64,000 nucleotides of DNA from Pseudomonas farsensis (lineage in GTDB: Bacteria; Pseudomonadota; Gammaproteobacteria; Pseudomonadales; Pseudomonadaceae). The position numbers and the translations under genes are program-made. The notes below the pieces were generated by a model. The model saw only the letters and a list, made by a program, of their open reading frames with translations, ran no database searches and was not told the origin of the DNA. Positions 11,135 to 19,361 of this stretch are shown in pieces; positions within the stretch are counted from its first letter, which is position 1; each line of letters begins with the position of its first letter. The stretch is taken from NCBI RefSeq assembly GCF_014268805.2, contig NZ_JABWRF020000001.1, forward strand, positions 62,001 to 126,000, given 5' to 3'.

Positions 11135-12607
11135 ATGACCGTGCTCAAGGCACTCAAAAAAATATTCGCAAAAGGTGACGCCACGCCGTCAGCCGCCGAG
11201 CCTGTAGCCGTGAGCGCCCCCGCGCAGGCCCCGCAACCACAAGCGCCGGCGCGCAACAGCGCCAAGCCAAAGCCATCCCACCCGCCGCGCAGCCAGGCCA
11301 AGCCTGCACAAGCTGCAGAGCCTGCGCCAGCGCCCCAGCCCACCGCGCCCAAGCCTCGCCGTGAGCGTAAACCCAAGCCGCAGGCGAGCCTGTGGAAACC
11401 CGAGGACTTCGTGGTCGAGCCGCAAGAAGGCAAAACCCGTTTCCACGACTTCAAGCTGTCCAACGAGCTGATGCACGCCATCCACGACTTGGGCTTCCCC
11501 TACTGCACGCCTATCCAGGCGCAAGTGCTCGGCCACACCCTGCGCGGCCAGGACGCCATCGGCCGTGCCCAGACCGGCACCGGCAAGACCGCCGCGTTTC
11601 TGATCTCGATCATTGCGCAGTTGCAGCAGACCCCGCCGCCCAAGGAACGCTACATGGGCGAGCCGCGCGCGCTGATCATCGCCCCTACCCGTGAGCTGGT
11701 GGTGCAGATCGCCAATGACGCCCTGGCGCTGACCAAGTACAGCGGGCTGAACGTGATGAGCTTTGTCGGCGGCATGGATTTCGACAAACAGCTCAAGGCC
11801 CTCGAAGCCCGCCATTGCGACATCCTGGTGGCCACACCGGGCCGCTTGCTGGACTTCCAGCAACGCGGCGAAGTGCACCTGGACATGGTCGAGGTCATGG
11901 TGCTGGACGAAGCCGACCGCATGCTCGACATGGGCTTCATCCCGCAGGTTCGCCAGATCATTCGCCAGACCCCGCCCAAGAGCGAGCGCCAGACCCTGCT
12001 GTTCTCGGCCACGTTCACGGACGATGTGATGAACCTGGCCAAGCAGTGGACCACGGACCCGGCCATCGTCGAGATCGAGCCGGAAAACGTCGCCAGCGAA
12101 ACCGTCGAGCAGCACGTCTATGCCGTTGCCGGCAGCGACAAGTACAAGCTGCTGTACAACCTGATTACGCAGAACAAGTGGGAACGGGTGATGGTCTTTG
12201 CCAACCGCAAGGACGAAGTGCGGCGTATCGAAGAAAAACTGCTGCGCGACGGCGTCAATGCAGCGCAGTTGTCCGGGGATGTGCCGCAGCACAAGCGTAT
12301 CCGCACCCTGGAGAACTTCCGCGAAGGGCGCATCACGGTGCTGGTGGCAACCGATGTGGCGGGCCGTGGCATCCACATTGAAGGGATCAGCCACGTGATC
12401 AACTTCACCCTGCCCGAAGACCCGGACGATTACGTGCACCGTATTGGCCGTACAGGGCGTGCGGGAACCAGCGGTGTGTCGATCAGTTTTGCCGGTGAGG
12501 ACGATTCCTACCAGTTGCCAGGCATCGAAGCGCTGCTGGGGCGCAAGATCAAGTGCGAGATGCCGCCTGATGAGCTGCTGGTCGCGGTGCCGCGCAAGCA
12601 GCACTGA
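11135..12607 (+). CDS. rhlB: DEAD-box ATP-dependent RNA helicase (RhlB type)
   Basis: The 490-aa protein has a low-complexity N-terminal extension rich in Ala, Pro and Lys (about residues 10-85), then a complete DEAD-box core. Motifs in order are 'AQTGTGKT' (I), 'PTRELVVQ' (Ia), 'TPGRLLDF' (Ib), 'VLDEADRM' (II), 'FSATF' (III), 'FANRKDEV' (IV), '[11 protein letters not shown]' (V; His where most families have Asp) and '[10 protein letters not shown]' (VI). The extension plus motif V variant is what P. aeruginosa RhlB looks like. It unwinds RNA duplexes and probably works with the RNA degradosome and ribosome assembly. It converges with moaE across a REP pair. Confidence 0.9.
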   Translation: MTVLKALKKIFAKGDATPSAAEPVAVSAPAQAPQPQAPARNSAKPKPSHPPRSQAKPAQAAEPAPAPQPTAPKPRRERKPKPQASLWKPEDFVVEPQEGKTRFHDFKLSNELMHAIHDLGFPYCTPIQAQVLGHTLRGQDAIGRAQTGTGKTAAFLISIIAQLQQTPPPKERYMGEPRALIIAPTRELVVQIANDALALTKYSGLNVMSFVGGMDFDKQLKALEARHCDILVATPGRLLDFQQRGEVHLDMVEVMVLDEADRMLDMGFIPQVRQIIRQTPPKSERQTLLFSATFTDDVMNLAKQWTTDPAIVEIEPENVASETVEQHVYAVAGSDKYKLLYNLITQNKWERVMVFANRKDEVRRIEEKLLRDGVNAAQLSGDVPQHKRIRTLENFREGRITVLVATDVAGRGIHIEGISHVINFTLPEDPDDYVHRIGRTGRAGTSGVSISFAGEDDSYQLPGIEALLGRKIKCEMPPDELLVAVPRKQH

Positions 12608-12636
12608 CCTGCCAGGCTGCCGGGGCCGCTATGCGG

Positions 12637-12711
12637 CCCATCGCGGGGCAAGCCCGCTCCTGCACCAGAATGAACGCGATCCTTGTAGGAGCGGGCTTGC
12701 CCCGCGATGGG
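12637..12711. repeat. REP pair (BIME) between rhlB and moaE
   Basis: 12637-12664 is the reverse complement of 12684-12711 with one mismatch; the family is 'GGAGCGGGCTTGCCCCGCGA'. It lies between two convergent genes and could serve as a shared transcript end. Confidence 0.85.
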
Positions 12712-12741
12712 CTGCGTAGCAGCCCCAACCTCCTCAACAGC

Positions 12742-13188
12742 CTACCACCGCCCCGCCGCATCCCGATCACTCTGCCGCCCTTCCACCCAGCGCGGCCCAT
12801 CCTCGGTGTTTTCCTTCTTCCAGAACGGCGCCCGGGTTTTCAGGTAATCCATCACAAAGTTGCAGGCATCGAACGCCGCCTGCCGGTGCGCACTGGCAAC
12901 CCCGACAAAGACAATCGGCTCGCCCGGCTCCAGGGCGCCAATGCGGTGCAGCACTTCGACCTTGAGCAACGGCCAGCGTTGTTCGGCCTCGGTCACGATC
13001 TTGGCCAGGGCTTTTTCGGTCATGCCTGGGTAATGTTCAAGGAACATCCCCGCCACCTCCCGCCCTTCATTGAAATCGCGCACATACCCCACGAAAGCGA
13101 CCACCGCCCCCACCCCGGCGTTGGCCGCATGCATGGCGTTGACCTCCTGCCCTGGGTCGAACGGCGCCTGCTGAACCCGGATACCCAT
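12742..13188 (-). CDS. moaE: Molybdopterin synthase catalytic subunit MoaE
   Basis: The 148-aa subunit converts precursor Z (cPMP) to molybdopterin using sulfur from MoaD thiocarboxylate. Family motifs are 'VGAVVAFVGYVRDFN', 'LEHYPGMTEKAL', 'HRIGALEPGEPIVFVGVAS' and the catalytic Lys in 'DYLKTRAPFWKKE'. It starts 2 nt after the moaD stop, and is the last gene of moaC-moaD-moaE. Confidence 0.96.
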   Translation of the reverse strand: MGIRVQQAPFDPGQEVNAMHAANAGVGAVVAFVGYVRDFNEGREVAGMFLEHYPGMTEKALAKIVTEAEQRWPLLKVEVLHRIGALEPGEPIVFVGVASAHRQAAFDACNFVMDYLKTRAPFWKKENTEDGPRWVEGRQSDRDAAGRW

Positions 13189-13190
13189 GC

Positions 13191-13436
13191 TCAGCCTCCG
13201 GTCACAGGCGGGAAAAACGCCACGTCGTCGCCCTCGGCAAGCGGCTCATCAAGCTTGCACAGCTCTTCGTTGCGCGCGCACATGAGGTTCTGCTCGGCCA
13301 GCAGCGAATACGGGCCGCCTTTGGCCAGCAACGCCTGGCGCACGTCATCGAGCACCTTGAATTCACCGTCCAGCGTTTCGCCATCGAGCCCCAGTTGCTC
13401 ACGGTAACGGGCGAAATACATCACCTTGATTTTCAT
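13191..13436 (-). CDS. moaD: Molybdopterin synthase sulfur carrier subunit MoaD
   Basis: The 81-aa ubiquitin-like protein ends in the required C-terminal Gly-Gly ('FFPPVTGG'), which is adenylated and thiocarboxylated before sulfur transfer to MoaE. The ATG at 13436 shares its A with the moaC stop (TGATG), so it is translationally coupled to moaC. The open frame extends further upstream inside moaC but the family starts at '[13 protein letters not shown]'. Confidence 0.95.
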   Translation of the reverse strand: MKIKVMYFARYREQLGLDGETLDGEFKVLDDVRQALLAKGGPYSLLAEQNLMCARNEELCKLDEPLAEGDDVAFFPPVTGG

Positions 13437-13906
13437 CAGCCTTGCACCTGGTAGTGGCCACTCTTGCCGCCGATCTTCTCCAGCAGGCGCACCTGCTCGA
13501 TGACCATGCCTTTGTCTACCGCCTTGCACATGTCATAGATCGTCAGCGCGGCGACGCTGGCGGCGGTCAGTGCTTCCATTTCCACCCCGGTCTGCCCGGC
13601 CAGCTTGCAACGCGCAACGATATGCACCACGTCATCGCCCTCGGCAGCCAGCTCGACCTTGACGCTGGTCAGCATCAACGGGTGGCACAACGGGATCAGG
13701 TCGCTGGTCTTCTTCGCCGCCTGGATACCGGCAATGCGCGCCACCGCGAACACATCCCCCTTGGGGTGCGCGCCATCGACGATCATGCGCAGCGTGGCCG
13801 GCAACATGCGCACCCGCGCCTCGGCGAGGGCCTCGCGGGCGGTGACGGCTTTTTCAGTGACGTCGACCATATTGGCGCGCCCCTGGGAATCGAGATGAGT
13901 CAGCAC
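13436..13906 (-). CDS. moaC: Cyclic pyranopterin monophosphate synthase MoaC
   Basis: MoaC converts the MoaA product to cPMP in molybdenum cofactor synthesis. Motifs are '[15 protein letters not shown]', 'LIPLCHPL' and '[20 protein letters not shown]', the last with key residues E-M-E and the C-terminal Lys/Asp pair of 'CKAVDKGM'. The start is placed at a GTG (13906), because the family begins at '(M)LTHLD' and GGAG lies about 8 nt ahead; no ATG gives that N-terminus. This gives 156 aa, close to the usual 160. No moaA or moaB is nearby. Confidence 0.94.
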   Translation of the reverse strand: MLTHLDSQGRANMVDVTEKAVTAREALAEARVRMLPATLRMIVDGAHPKGDVFAVARIAGIQAAKKTSDLIPLCHPLMLTSVKVELAAEGDDVVHIVARCKLAGQTGVEMEALTAASVAALTIYDMCKAVDKGMVIEQVRLLEKIGGKSGHYQVQG

Positions 13907-13973
13907 TGCTCTGCTCCTGTGAAGGGAGCACAGAGTGTAAACCCGTGGGTCAGCTTTGAGCAGGGGCAAGTGC

Positions 13974-14008
13974 CCGGCTCATCGCGGGGTGACACCGCGA
14001 TGAGCCGG
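13974..14008 (-). terminator. Terminator-like hairpin after the PhoH gene
   Basis: A 14-bp perfect stem (13974-13987 with 13995-14008) and a seven-base loop begin 7 nt after the PIN-PhoH stop codon and separate that gene from moaC downstream on the same strand. There is no T tract. Confidence 0.7.
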
Positions 14009-14014
14009 AGCGGG

Positions 14015-15409
14015 TTACATATGCGACTCGGCGTACTCGGCCAGGACCGAGCGCGGTACACCCTGCAGGGTGATGTGCACGCCGTGGGGGAAGTCCTTGA
14101 AGCGTTCGGTAAGGTAGGTCAGCCCGGAGCTTGTGGCCGACAGGTAGGGGGTGTCGATCTGCGCCAGGTTACCCAGACAGACCACTTTCGAGCCGCTGCC
14201 GGCGCGGGTGATGATGGTCTTCATCTGGTGCGGGGTGAGGTTCTGGCATTCGTCGATGAGGATCAGGCTCTGCTGGAAGCTGCGCCCACGGATGTAGTTC
14301 ATCGACTTGAACTGCAGCGGCACCCTTTCGAGAATGTACTCGACACTGCCATGGGTGCTTTCGTCGTCCATGTGCAAGGCTTCGAGGTTATCGGTGATGG
14401 CGCCCAGCCAGGGTTCCATCTTCTCGGCCTCGGTGCCTGGCAGGAAGCCGATCTCCTGGTCCAGCCCCTGCACGCTGCGGGTGGCGATGATGCGGCGGTA
14501 ACGCTTGCTGACCATGGTTTGTTCGATGGCGGCGGCCAGCGCCAGGATGGTCTTGCCGGAGCCCGCGGCGCCGGTCAGGTTGACCAGGTGGATATCCGGG
14601 TCGAGCAGGGCGAACAGCGCCAGGCTCTGGTGAATGTCACGCGGTTTGAGGCCCCAGGCTTCCTGGTGCAGCAACGGCTCCTGGTGCAGGTCGAGCAGCA
14701 GCAGTTCGTTTTCGCGCACGCCTTTGACCCAGCCTACGAAGCCTTGCTCGTCAATGATGAACTCGTTGATGTGCACCGAGGGCAGGTTCTCGATCATCTG
14801 CACGCGATGCCAGGTGCGGCCCCGTTCCTGGCGGGTGTCGACCTTGTTGACGCGGTCCCAGAAGGACCCGGTGACCGAGTGGTAGCCCTTGGACAGCAAC
14901 GACACGTCGTCGACCAACTGGTCGGTACTGTAGTCCTCGGCGGCGATGCCGCAGGCGCGCGCCTTCAGGCGCATGTTGATGTCTTTGGTCACCAGCACCA
15001 CGTCGAGGTCCGGGCGTTTGGTGCGCAGGTCGAGCAGTTGGTTGATGATGATGTTGTCGGCGAGGTTCTCGGGGAGCAGGCGATTGGGTTCGTTTCGCGT
15101 GCTCATGAGGATGGACAGAAAGCCCTTCGGCCCGCTCTTGCCACGCTGGATAGGCACGCCGATTTCGACAGCGCTGGGCGAGGCGTCACCGAGGGTCTGG
15201 TCGATCAGGCGGATGGCCTGGCGGCAATCGGCGGCGATGGTGTGTTTGCCAGTCTTGAGCTTGTCGAGTTCCTCCAGCACCGTCATCGGTATGGCGACGT
15301 GGTGCTCCTCGAAGTTGAGCAGGGCGTTGGGGTCGTGAATCAGGACGTTGGTATCGAGCACATACAGGATTGGCTGTGTGGAGGAAGTGGTGCGTCCTTG
15401 GTCATCCAT
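14015..15409 (-). CDS. PIN-PhoH fusion protein (putative RNA helicase/nuclease)
   Basis: The 464-aa cytoplasmic protein has an N-terminal PIN nuclease domain ('YVLDTNVLIHDP', then 'EELDKLK' and 'VVLVTKDINMR', which supply the acidic metal ligands). It has a C-terminal PhoH ATPase (Walker A 'TGAAGSGKTILAL' near residue 285, Walker B 'LILIDECQN', sensor 'VCLGNLAQID'). The PIN-PhoH arrangement corresponds to PhoH2/YlaK-type proteins, characterised in mycobacteria as ATP-driven RNA unwinding and cleavage enzymes. It is a single gene with its own downstream hairpin; the biological role in Pseudomonas is not established. Confidence 0.92.
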   Translation of the reverse strand: MDDQGRTTSSTQPILYVLDTNVLIHDPNALLNFEEHHVAIPMTVLEELDKLKTGKHTIAADCRQAIRLIDQTLGDASPSAVEIGVPIQRGKSGPKGFLSILMSTRNEPNRLLPENLADNIIINQLLDLRTKRPDLDVVLVTKDINMRLKARACGIAAEDYSTDQLVDDVSLLSKGYHSVTGSFWDRVNKVDTRQERGRTWHRVQMIENLPSVHINEFIIDEQGFVGWVKGVRENELLLLDLHQEPLLHQEAWGLKPRDIHQSLALFALLDPDIHLVNLTGAAGSGKTILALAAAIEQTMVSKRYRRIIATRSVQGLDQEIGFLPGTEAEKMEPWLGAITDNLEALHMDDESTHGSVEYILERVPLQFKSMNYIRGRSFQQSLILIDECQNLTPHQMKTIITRAGSGSKVVCLGNLAQIDTPYLSATSSGLTYLTERFKDFPHGVHITLQGVPRSVLAEYAESHM

Positions 15410-15723
15410 ACTCTGTCACCTTATCTGGTAGCGACACGGCGCGTACTACTGCGCCGCAGAGTGACCGCCGATCTCCCCGTATCCGTGTCGTTGCGGGCGG
15501 GGAGCGCACCTGGCAGGAGGGCCTGGATGACGCCACCTGTGCTGCAGGGTTCGGCTGTCTGATTCCTTGATACCGCAAAAACCATGACCGGAAAAAGTCT
15601 TTTTACGCTGCGATGAAGTTTATTTTTCCAAATGACGAACAGGGCTTGGCGGGTGGGCTGGACGGGACTAGAGTCATAGGTCAGGTAATAGCGAATACAC
15701 CTGCCCGCCTCATCGCAACGCGC
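15410..15723. other. Spacer between PIN-PhoH gene and the NodB-like gene
   Basis: 314 nt with no gene I can support. It should contain the promoter of the PIN-PhoH gene (minus) and the 3' end region of the deacetylase-like gene. A small AT-rich mirror 'AAAAAGTCTTTTT' sits near 15592-15604. No REP element was seen. Confidence 0.45.
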
Positions 15724-16848
15724 CTACCGCACGCCATACTCCCGGCACCCTTCCCAGCCGATCCCGCTCTGCGCCGTGCTCTGCAGCAGCCACTCCAGCG
15801 CTGGCTGGGCCTTGGGCAGGCTGTCGTGGAACTGGATCACGCCTTTGCGCCACAGCAACATCAGGGTCAACACCCGCTGCGCCGAGGCCTCGGCGGTCAA
15901 CGGGCCGTCATCCTGGGCATCGATATCCCACAACGACACCCGCAGATGCTGGCTGGCCATGAAGCCCTCGCCATCACTGCGCCGCTGGCCATAGGGCGGG
16001 CGGAACAGCGGGACGTACTGCTCGGGCAGGTCGGCCTGCACGCGCGCCTGGCTGCGCCGCAGCGAGTCTTCCCACCCCTGCCACTGCGCATGGGAGCGAT
16101 ACTCCCAGCCCTGGATGCCCACGCACTGCCCGGCATACAACCTGGCCACAGGCCCTGCATCACGGCGCTGCTGCAGGCGGTTGCCGAGCACGAAGAAAAT
16201 GCCATCGAGCTTCTGCCGGCGCAGAAACTCGGCCAACGCATCGGAACTACCACCGGCAGGCGTCGGCCCGCCAACGAACGTCAGCAGAAACATCCGGTCA
16301 TTGAGTTCCTCACCGCTGCGCTCGCGGCTGGAGAGCTTTTCGACCTCGCTGGTGGTCTGCGGGAACAGCGCCGCCTTGCGCAGTTGTTCATCGAGGTAGC
16401 GGCTGTGGAACTGATGGCTGGGCTCGACCCAACCGCTATAAAAGGTGCCCACATCGGCGGCGAAGGTTGCAGCCTGGGTGCGCAGATCGGCCATCGACTC
16501 CACCGGGTAGCAAAACGAGGCATCCTGCTCGCAACTGCGCTGGGCCTGCTGGTAGCTGCTCCACAAGCGCTGCCACATGCGCGCGCGCACTGCACGCACC
16601 ACCGCCAGGTTGACCTGGCGCAGGCCCAGGCGCTGGGTCAGGGCGTGTTCATCGAGCATCTCGCTTTCGTGCAACACACGGCCAAACGACAGGATCTCGG
16701 CCCGCGACGCCACATCGAACAGCGCCGGGCTGTCGACCTGCTCGGGCCAGAGCTTACGGTCGAAGCTGACGAAATCCGCCGGAGCGGCCTGCGCGCCGAG
16801 GCTGAGCAGCCCGGCCAGCATGGCAAAAGCGATACGCACGATGGGCAT
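15724..16848 (-). CDS. Secreted NodB-like polysaccharide deacetylase homolog, catalytic motif altered
   Basis: From the ATG at 16848 the 374-aa protein starts with a signal peptide ('IAFAMLAGLLSLGAQA'). Roughly 210 residues of unrecognised, mostly charged sequence follow, and then a C-terminal NodB-like domain. Recognisable pieces are 'LLTFVGGPTPAG' at the position of motif 1 (normally TFDDGP), 'FRPPYGQRRSDG' (motif 3), 'VSLWDIDAQDD' (motif 4) and 'IQFHDSLP' (motif 5). The two Asp of motif 1, catalytic base and metal ligand, are replaced by Val-Gly. It is therefore either inactive or works differently. It lies next to yaaA, divergently, and near the alginate genes, but nothing shows a link to alginate. 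Confidence 0.8.
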   Translation of the reverse strand: MPIVRIAFAMLAGLLSLGAQAAPADFVSFDRKLWPEQVDSPALFDVASRAEILSFGRVLHESEMLDEHALTQRLGLRQVNLAVVRAVRARMWQRLWSSYQQAQRSCEQDASFCYPVESMADLRTQAATFAADVGTFYSGWVEPSHQFHSRYLDEQLRKAALFPQTTSEVEKLSSRERSGEELNDRMFLLTFVGGPTPAGGSSDALAEFLRRQKLDGIFFVLGNRLQQRRDAGPVARLYAGQCVGIQGWEYRSHAQWQGWEDSLRRSQARVQADLPEQYVPLFRPPYGQRRSDGEGFMASQHLRVSLWDIDAQDDGPLTAEASAQRVLTLMLLWRKGVIQFHDSLPKAQPALEWLLQSTAQSGIGWEGCREYGVR

Positions 16849-16976
16849 TCTCCCTGTGTAGGCATGGCGCGCACTATAGCGCGCCAGTGGCTGATGGTCG
16901 GTGACTATCGTCGCCATAGTTTGGCGTTCCAAGGCTCGCCCCGTAGAATTGCCCGACGATTCCAGGAGCCGACCCG

Positions 16977-17756
16977 ATGCTGACGGTGATTTCCCCCGCC
17001 AAGACCCTCGACTACGACACCCCGCCGGCCACCCAACGCCATACGCTGCCGCAGTATCTGGACGATTCCCAGGTGCTGATCGAGCAACTGCGCGAGCTGG
17101 CCCCGGCGCAGATCGCCGAACTGATGCACCTGTCGGACAAGCTCGCAGGCCTGAACGCCGCCCGCTTTGGCAGCTGGACGCCCGACTTCACACCGGCCAA
17201 CGCCAAGCAGGCATTGCTGGCGTTCAAGGGCGATGTGTACACAGGGCTCGACGCAAACACCCTGAGCGAGGACGATTTCAGCTACGCCCAGGATCACCTG
17301 CGCATGTTGTCCGGCCTGTATGGCCTGCTGCGCCCGCTGGACCTGATGCAGCCGTACCGCCTGGAAATGGGCACCAAACTGGCCAACGCCCGTGGCAAAG
17401 ACTTGTACGCATTCTGGGGCACGCGCATCAGCGAGTGGCTGAACCAGGCCCTGGCCGAGCAGGGTGATGACCTGTTGCTGAACCTGGCCAGCAACGAGTA
17501 TTTCAGCGCGGTGAAGAAATCCGCCTTGAATGCGCGGGTGATCGACGTCGATTTCAAGGATTGGAAAAACGGCCAGTACAAGATCATCAGCTTCTATGCC
17601 AAGAAAGCCCGCGGCATGATGACCCGCTTCGTGATCGAGCAGCGCATCAACGACCCTGAACAGTTGAAGGGCTTCGATGTGCAGGGCTACTACTACAGCG
17701 CCGAGCAGTCCAAGCCAGACCATCTGGTGTTTCTGCGCGATCATGCCCAAGACTGA
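16977..17756 (+). CDS. yaaA: Peroxide stress protein YaaA (DUF328)
   Basis: The 259-aa protein aligns with the YaaA family end to end: '[17 protein letters not shown]', '[10 protein letters not shown]', '[19 protein letters not shown]' (cited in part), '[10 protein letters not shown]' and '[12 protein letters not shown]'. In E. coli YaaA lowers free intracellular iron during peroxide stress and has a DNA-binding fold. No neighbours share a pathway. In P. putida KT2440, from memory, algD follows this gene directly; here about 8.8 kb intervenes. Confidence 0.94.
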   Translation: MLTVISPAKTLDYDTPPATQRHTLPQYLDDSQVLIEQLRELAPAQIAELMHLSDKLAGLNAARFGSWTPDFTPANAKQALLAFKGDVYTGLDANTLSEDDFSYAQDHLRMLSGLYGLLRPLDLMQPYRLEMGTKLANARGKDLYAFWGTRISEWLNQALAEQGDDLLLNLASNEYFSAVKKSALNARVIDVDFKDWKNGQYKIISFYAKKARGMMTRFVIEQRINDPEQLKGFDVQGYYYSAEQSKPDHLVFLRDHAQD

Positions 17757-17770
17757 GATCAGCCTGTAAG

Positions 17771-18110
17771 GGCCTCATCGCAGGCTGGCGCCAGCTCCCA
17801 CAGGGACCGGGCACAGCCGTGATATTGTGGGTTGACCCAGACCTTGTGGGAGATTCTATGGTTTTGTACAAACCTGTTCCCGCCAGACTTATCTCCTTGT
17901 GGCGAGCTCCTTCGTGGCGAGCGGGCTTGTCCCGCGTTGGGCTGCGCAGCAGCCCTGAAAACCCAAGGGGCTGCTGCGCAGCCCAACGCGGGACAAGCCC
18001 GCTCGCCACAACGCTCTATTATTTCCCACAGGATTGGGTCCAACCAGTAATGTTGCAGTTGAACATGGCCTCTGTGGGAGCTGGCGATAGCCTGCGATGA
18101 GGCCCCCACA
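17771..18110. repeat. Nested REP cluster between yaaA and the ABC-exporter operon
   Basis: Two 'GGGAGCTGGCGATAGCC'-family arms (17771-17802 and 18073-18110, opposite orientations) flank a copy of the 'TGTGGGAGATTCTATGG' element (17845-17874) and a perfect palindrome at 17914-18009. The cluster fills the 374-nt spacer between two convergent genes and carries no coding sequence. Confidence 0.8.
17914..18009. repeat. Perfect 42-bp inverted repeat
   Basis: 17914-17955 is the exact reverse complement of 17968-18009 with a 12-nt loop. The arm combines 'GGCGAGCGGGCTTGTCCCGC' with 'GTTGGGCTGCGCAGCAGCCC', the latter being a small hairpin of its own. Such a structure would be a strong RNA stem at the ends of both yaaA and the exporter operon. 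Confidence 0.9.
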
Positions 18111-18131
18111 GGCTTGCGCTTGCGGATGGCC

Positions 18132-19361
18132 TCACGGCAACAGCACCTCCCCCGCCTGCAGCCCCTCGACTTCAACCCCCTGCACCAGCACCTCTCCAAC
18201 CACCACTGCCACCTGGCTTTCCACGTGCCCTGGGCCTGCCCGATACAGCACATACTGGCGCCCATCTGGCCCACTGCGCAGCGCTTGCTCCGGCACCGCC
18301 ATCCCCTGTTCCTTGCGATACAACAGCACCGTCACCTGCGCACTCATACCCAGGCGCACCCCCAACGCCAAAGGGTCCGGCTGGATGGCCAACTGCACAC
18401 GCACATCGAACCACGCGCCCTGCCCTTCATCATCACGCGCCTGCAACCCCAGCGATTGCACCGTGCCTTGCAGCAACTGCCCAGGGAACCCGTCACCGGT
18501 CACCTGCACCGCCATCCCCTCGCGCACCTTGCCCAGATCGCCCTGTTCCACTGCCGCCAGCACCTGCAAACGGCCCAGCTCCACCAGGCCCAGCAAGGGC
18601 ATGCCCTGGCTCACCAACTGGCCGGCCTGGACCAGGCGCTGCTGGCCTTCGGTTTCTGCCGCCGCCCGCGTTACCAGGCCCGCAAAGGGCGCCTTGACCA
18701 CACGCTGTGCGCGCAACGCGGCAAGCGCGTCGTAGCGCGCCTGGGCATTGCTCAGCTCCATACCGGCGATGTGCAGGTACTCGCCTTGGCCACGGGTTTT
18801 GGTCTGTTGCAGTTCGTCTGCGGCACTGACCAGTTCCAGGCGCTGGGCACTCACCTGCTGCTCCAGGGTATCGAGCTCCTGCCGGGCCACGATGCCGCGC
18901 GCCAGCAACCGCCGGGTATCGGCCAGCGCCGCCTCGCTGTGCTGCAAGGTGCGCCTGGCAACCGTCAGCGCACGCTGCGCGCGGGTGACCTCCGGGCCGC
19001 TCTGCCAAGCCTGCAACTCGCGCAGCGCGCGGCTGGCCTTGAGCCGCTGGGCATCGGCTTCGCGCAGCTGGATATCCAACTGCGCGGTGTCCAGCGCCAG
19101 CAGTGTCTGCCCCGCTGCCACTTGCTCACCCTCACGCACCGCAAGCACCTGCACAGTGCCTTCGAACGGGGCGGCCAGCGTGACCTGCTGCGCCGGCTGG
19201 ATACGCCCCAGCACCCCCAGGCGCCGTTCGAGCAACTGCGGCTGCACCCGCAGCCAGTGGCCCTGGCTGGCAACCGGGGCACTCGCCTGCCAGGGCTGCC
19301 ACAGCAGCAGGATCGCCCCCGCCAGCAGCGCCGCCAGCACACCTTGAATCAACCTAATCAT
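18132..19361 (-). CDS. HlyD/MacA-like periplasmic adaptor of a tripartite ABC exporter
   Basis: The 409-aa protein has one N-terminal membrane span ('GVLAALLAGAILLLW'). It then has a lipoyl/beta-barrel hybrid: 'RIQPAQQVTLAAPFEGTV' and 'VREGEQVAAGQTLLALDTA' form the first half-lipoyl, followed by a long coiled-coil hairpin (about residues 95-215, heptads with many Ala/Arg/Leu/Glu) and 'VKAPFAGLVTRAAAETEGQ' as the second half-lipoyl. It would bridge the permease and outer-membrane factor. The ATG at 19361 overlaps the stop of the outer-membrane factor gene (ATGATTAG), so it is translationally coupled; the open frame above it lies inside that gene. It is last in the operon, unlike usual macA-macB-tolC order. 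Confidence 0.88.
   Translation of the reverse strand: MIRLIQGVLAALLAGAILLLWQPWQASAPVASQGHWLRVQPQLLERRLGVLGRIQPAQQVTLAAPFEGTVQVLAVREGEQVAAGQTLLALDTAQLDIQLREADAQRLKASRALRELQAWQSGPEVTRAQRALTVARRTLQHSEAALADTRRLLARGIVARQELDTLEQQVSAQRLELVSAADELQQTKTRGQGEYLHIAGMELSNAQARYDALAALRAQRVVKAPFAGLVTRAAAETEGQQRLVQAGQLVSQGMPLLGLVELGRLQVLAAVEQGDLGKVREGMAVQVTGDGFPGQLLQGTVQSLGLQARDDEGQGAWFDVRVQLAIQPDPLALGVRLGMSAQVTVLLYRKEQGMAVPEQALRSGPDGRQYVLYRAGPGHVESQVAVVVGEVLVQGVEVEGLQAGEVLLP

Noticed and set aside
17771-18110. Possible CRISPR-like or transposon-end array
   Set aside because: The repeats are inverted REP arms of several families, not evenly spaced direct repeats, and no transposase or cas gene is nearby.
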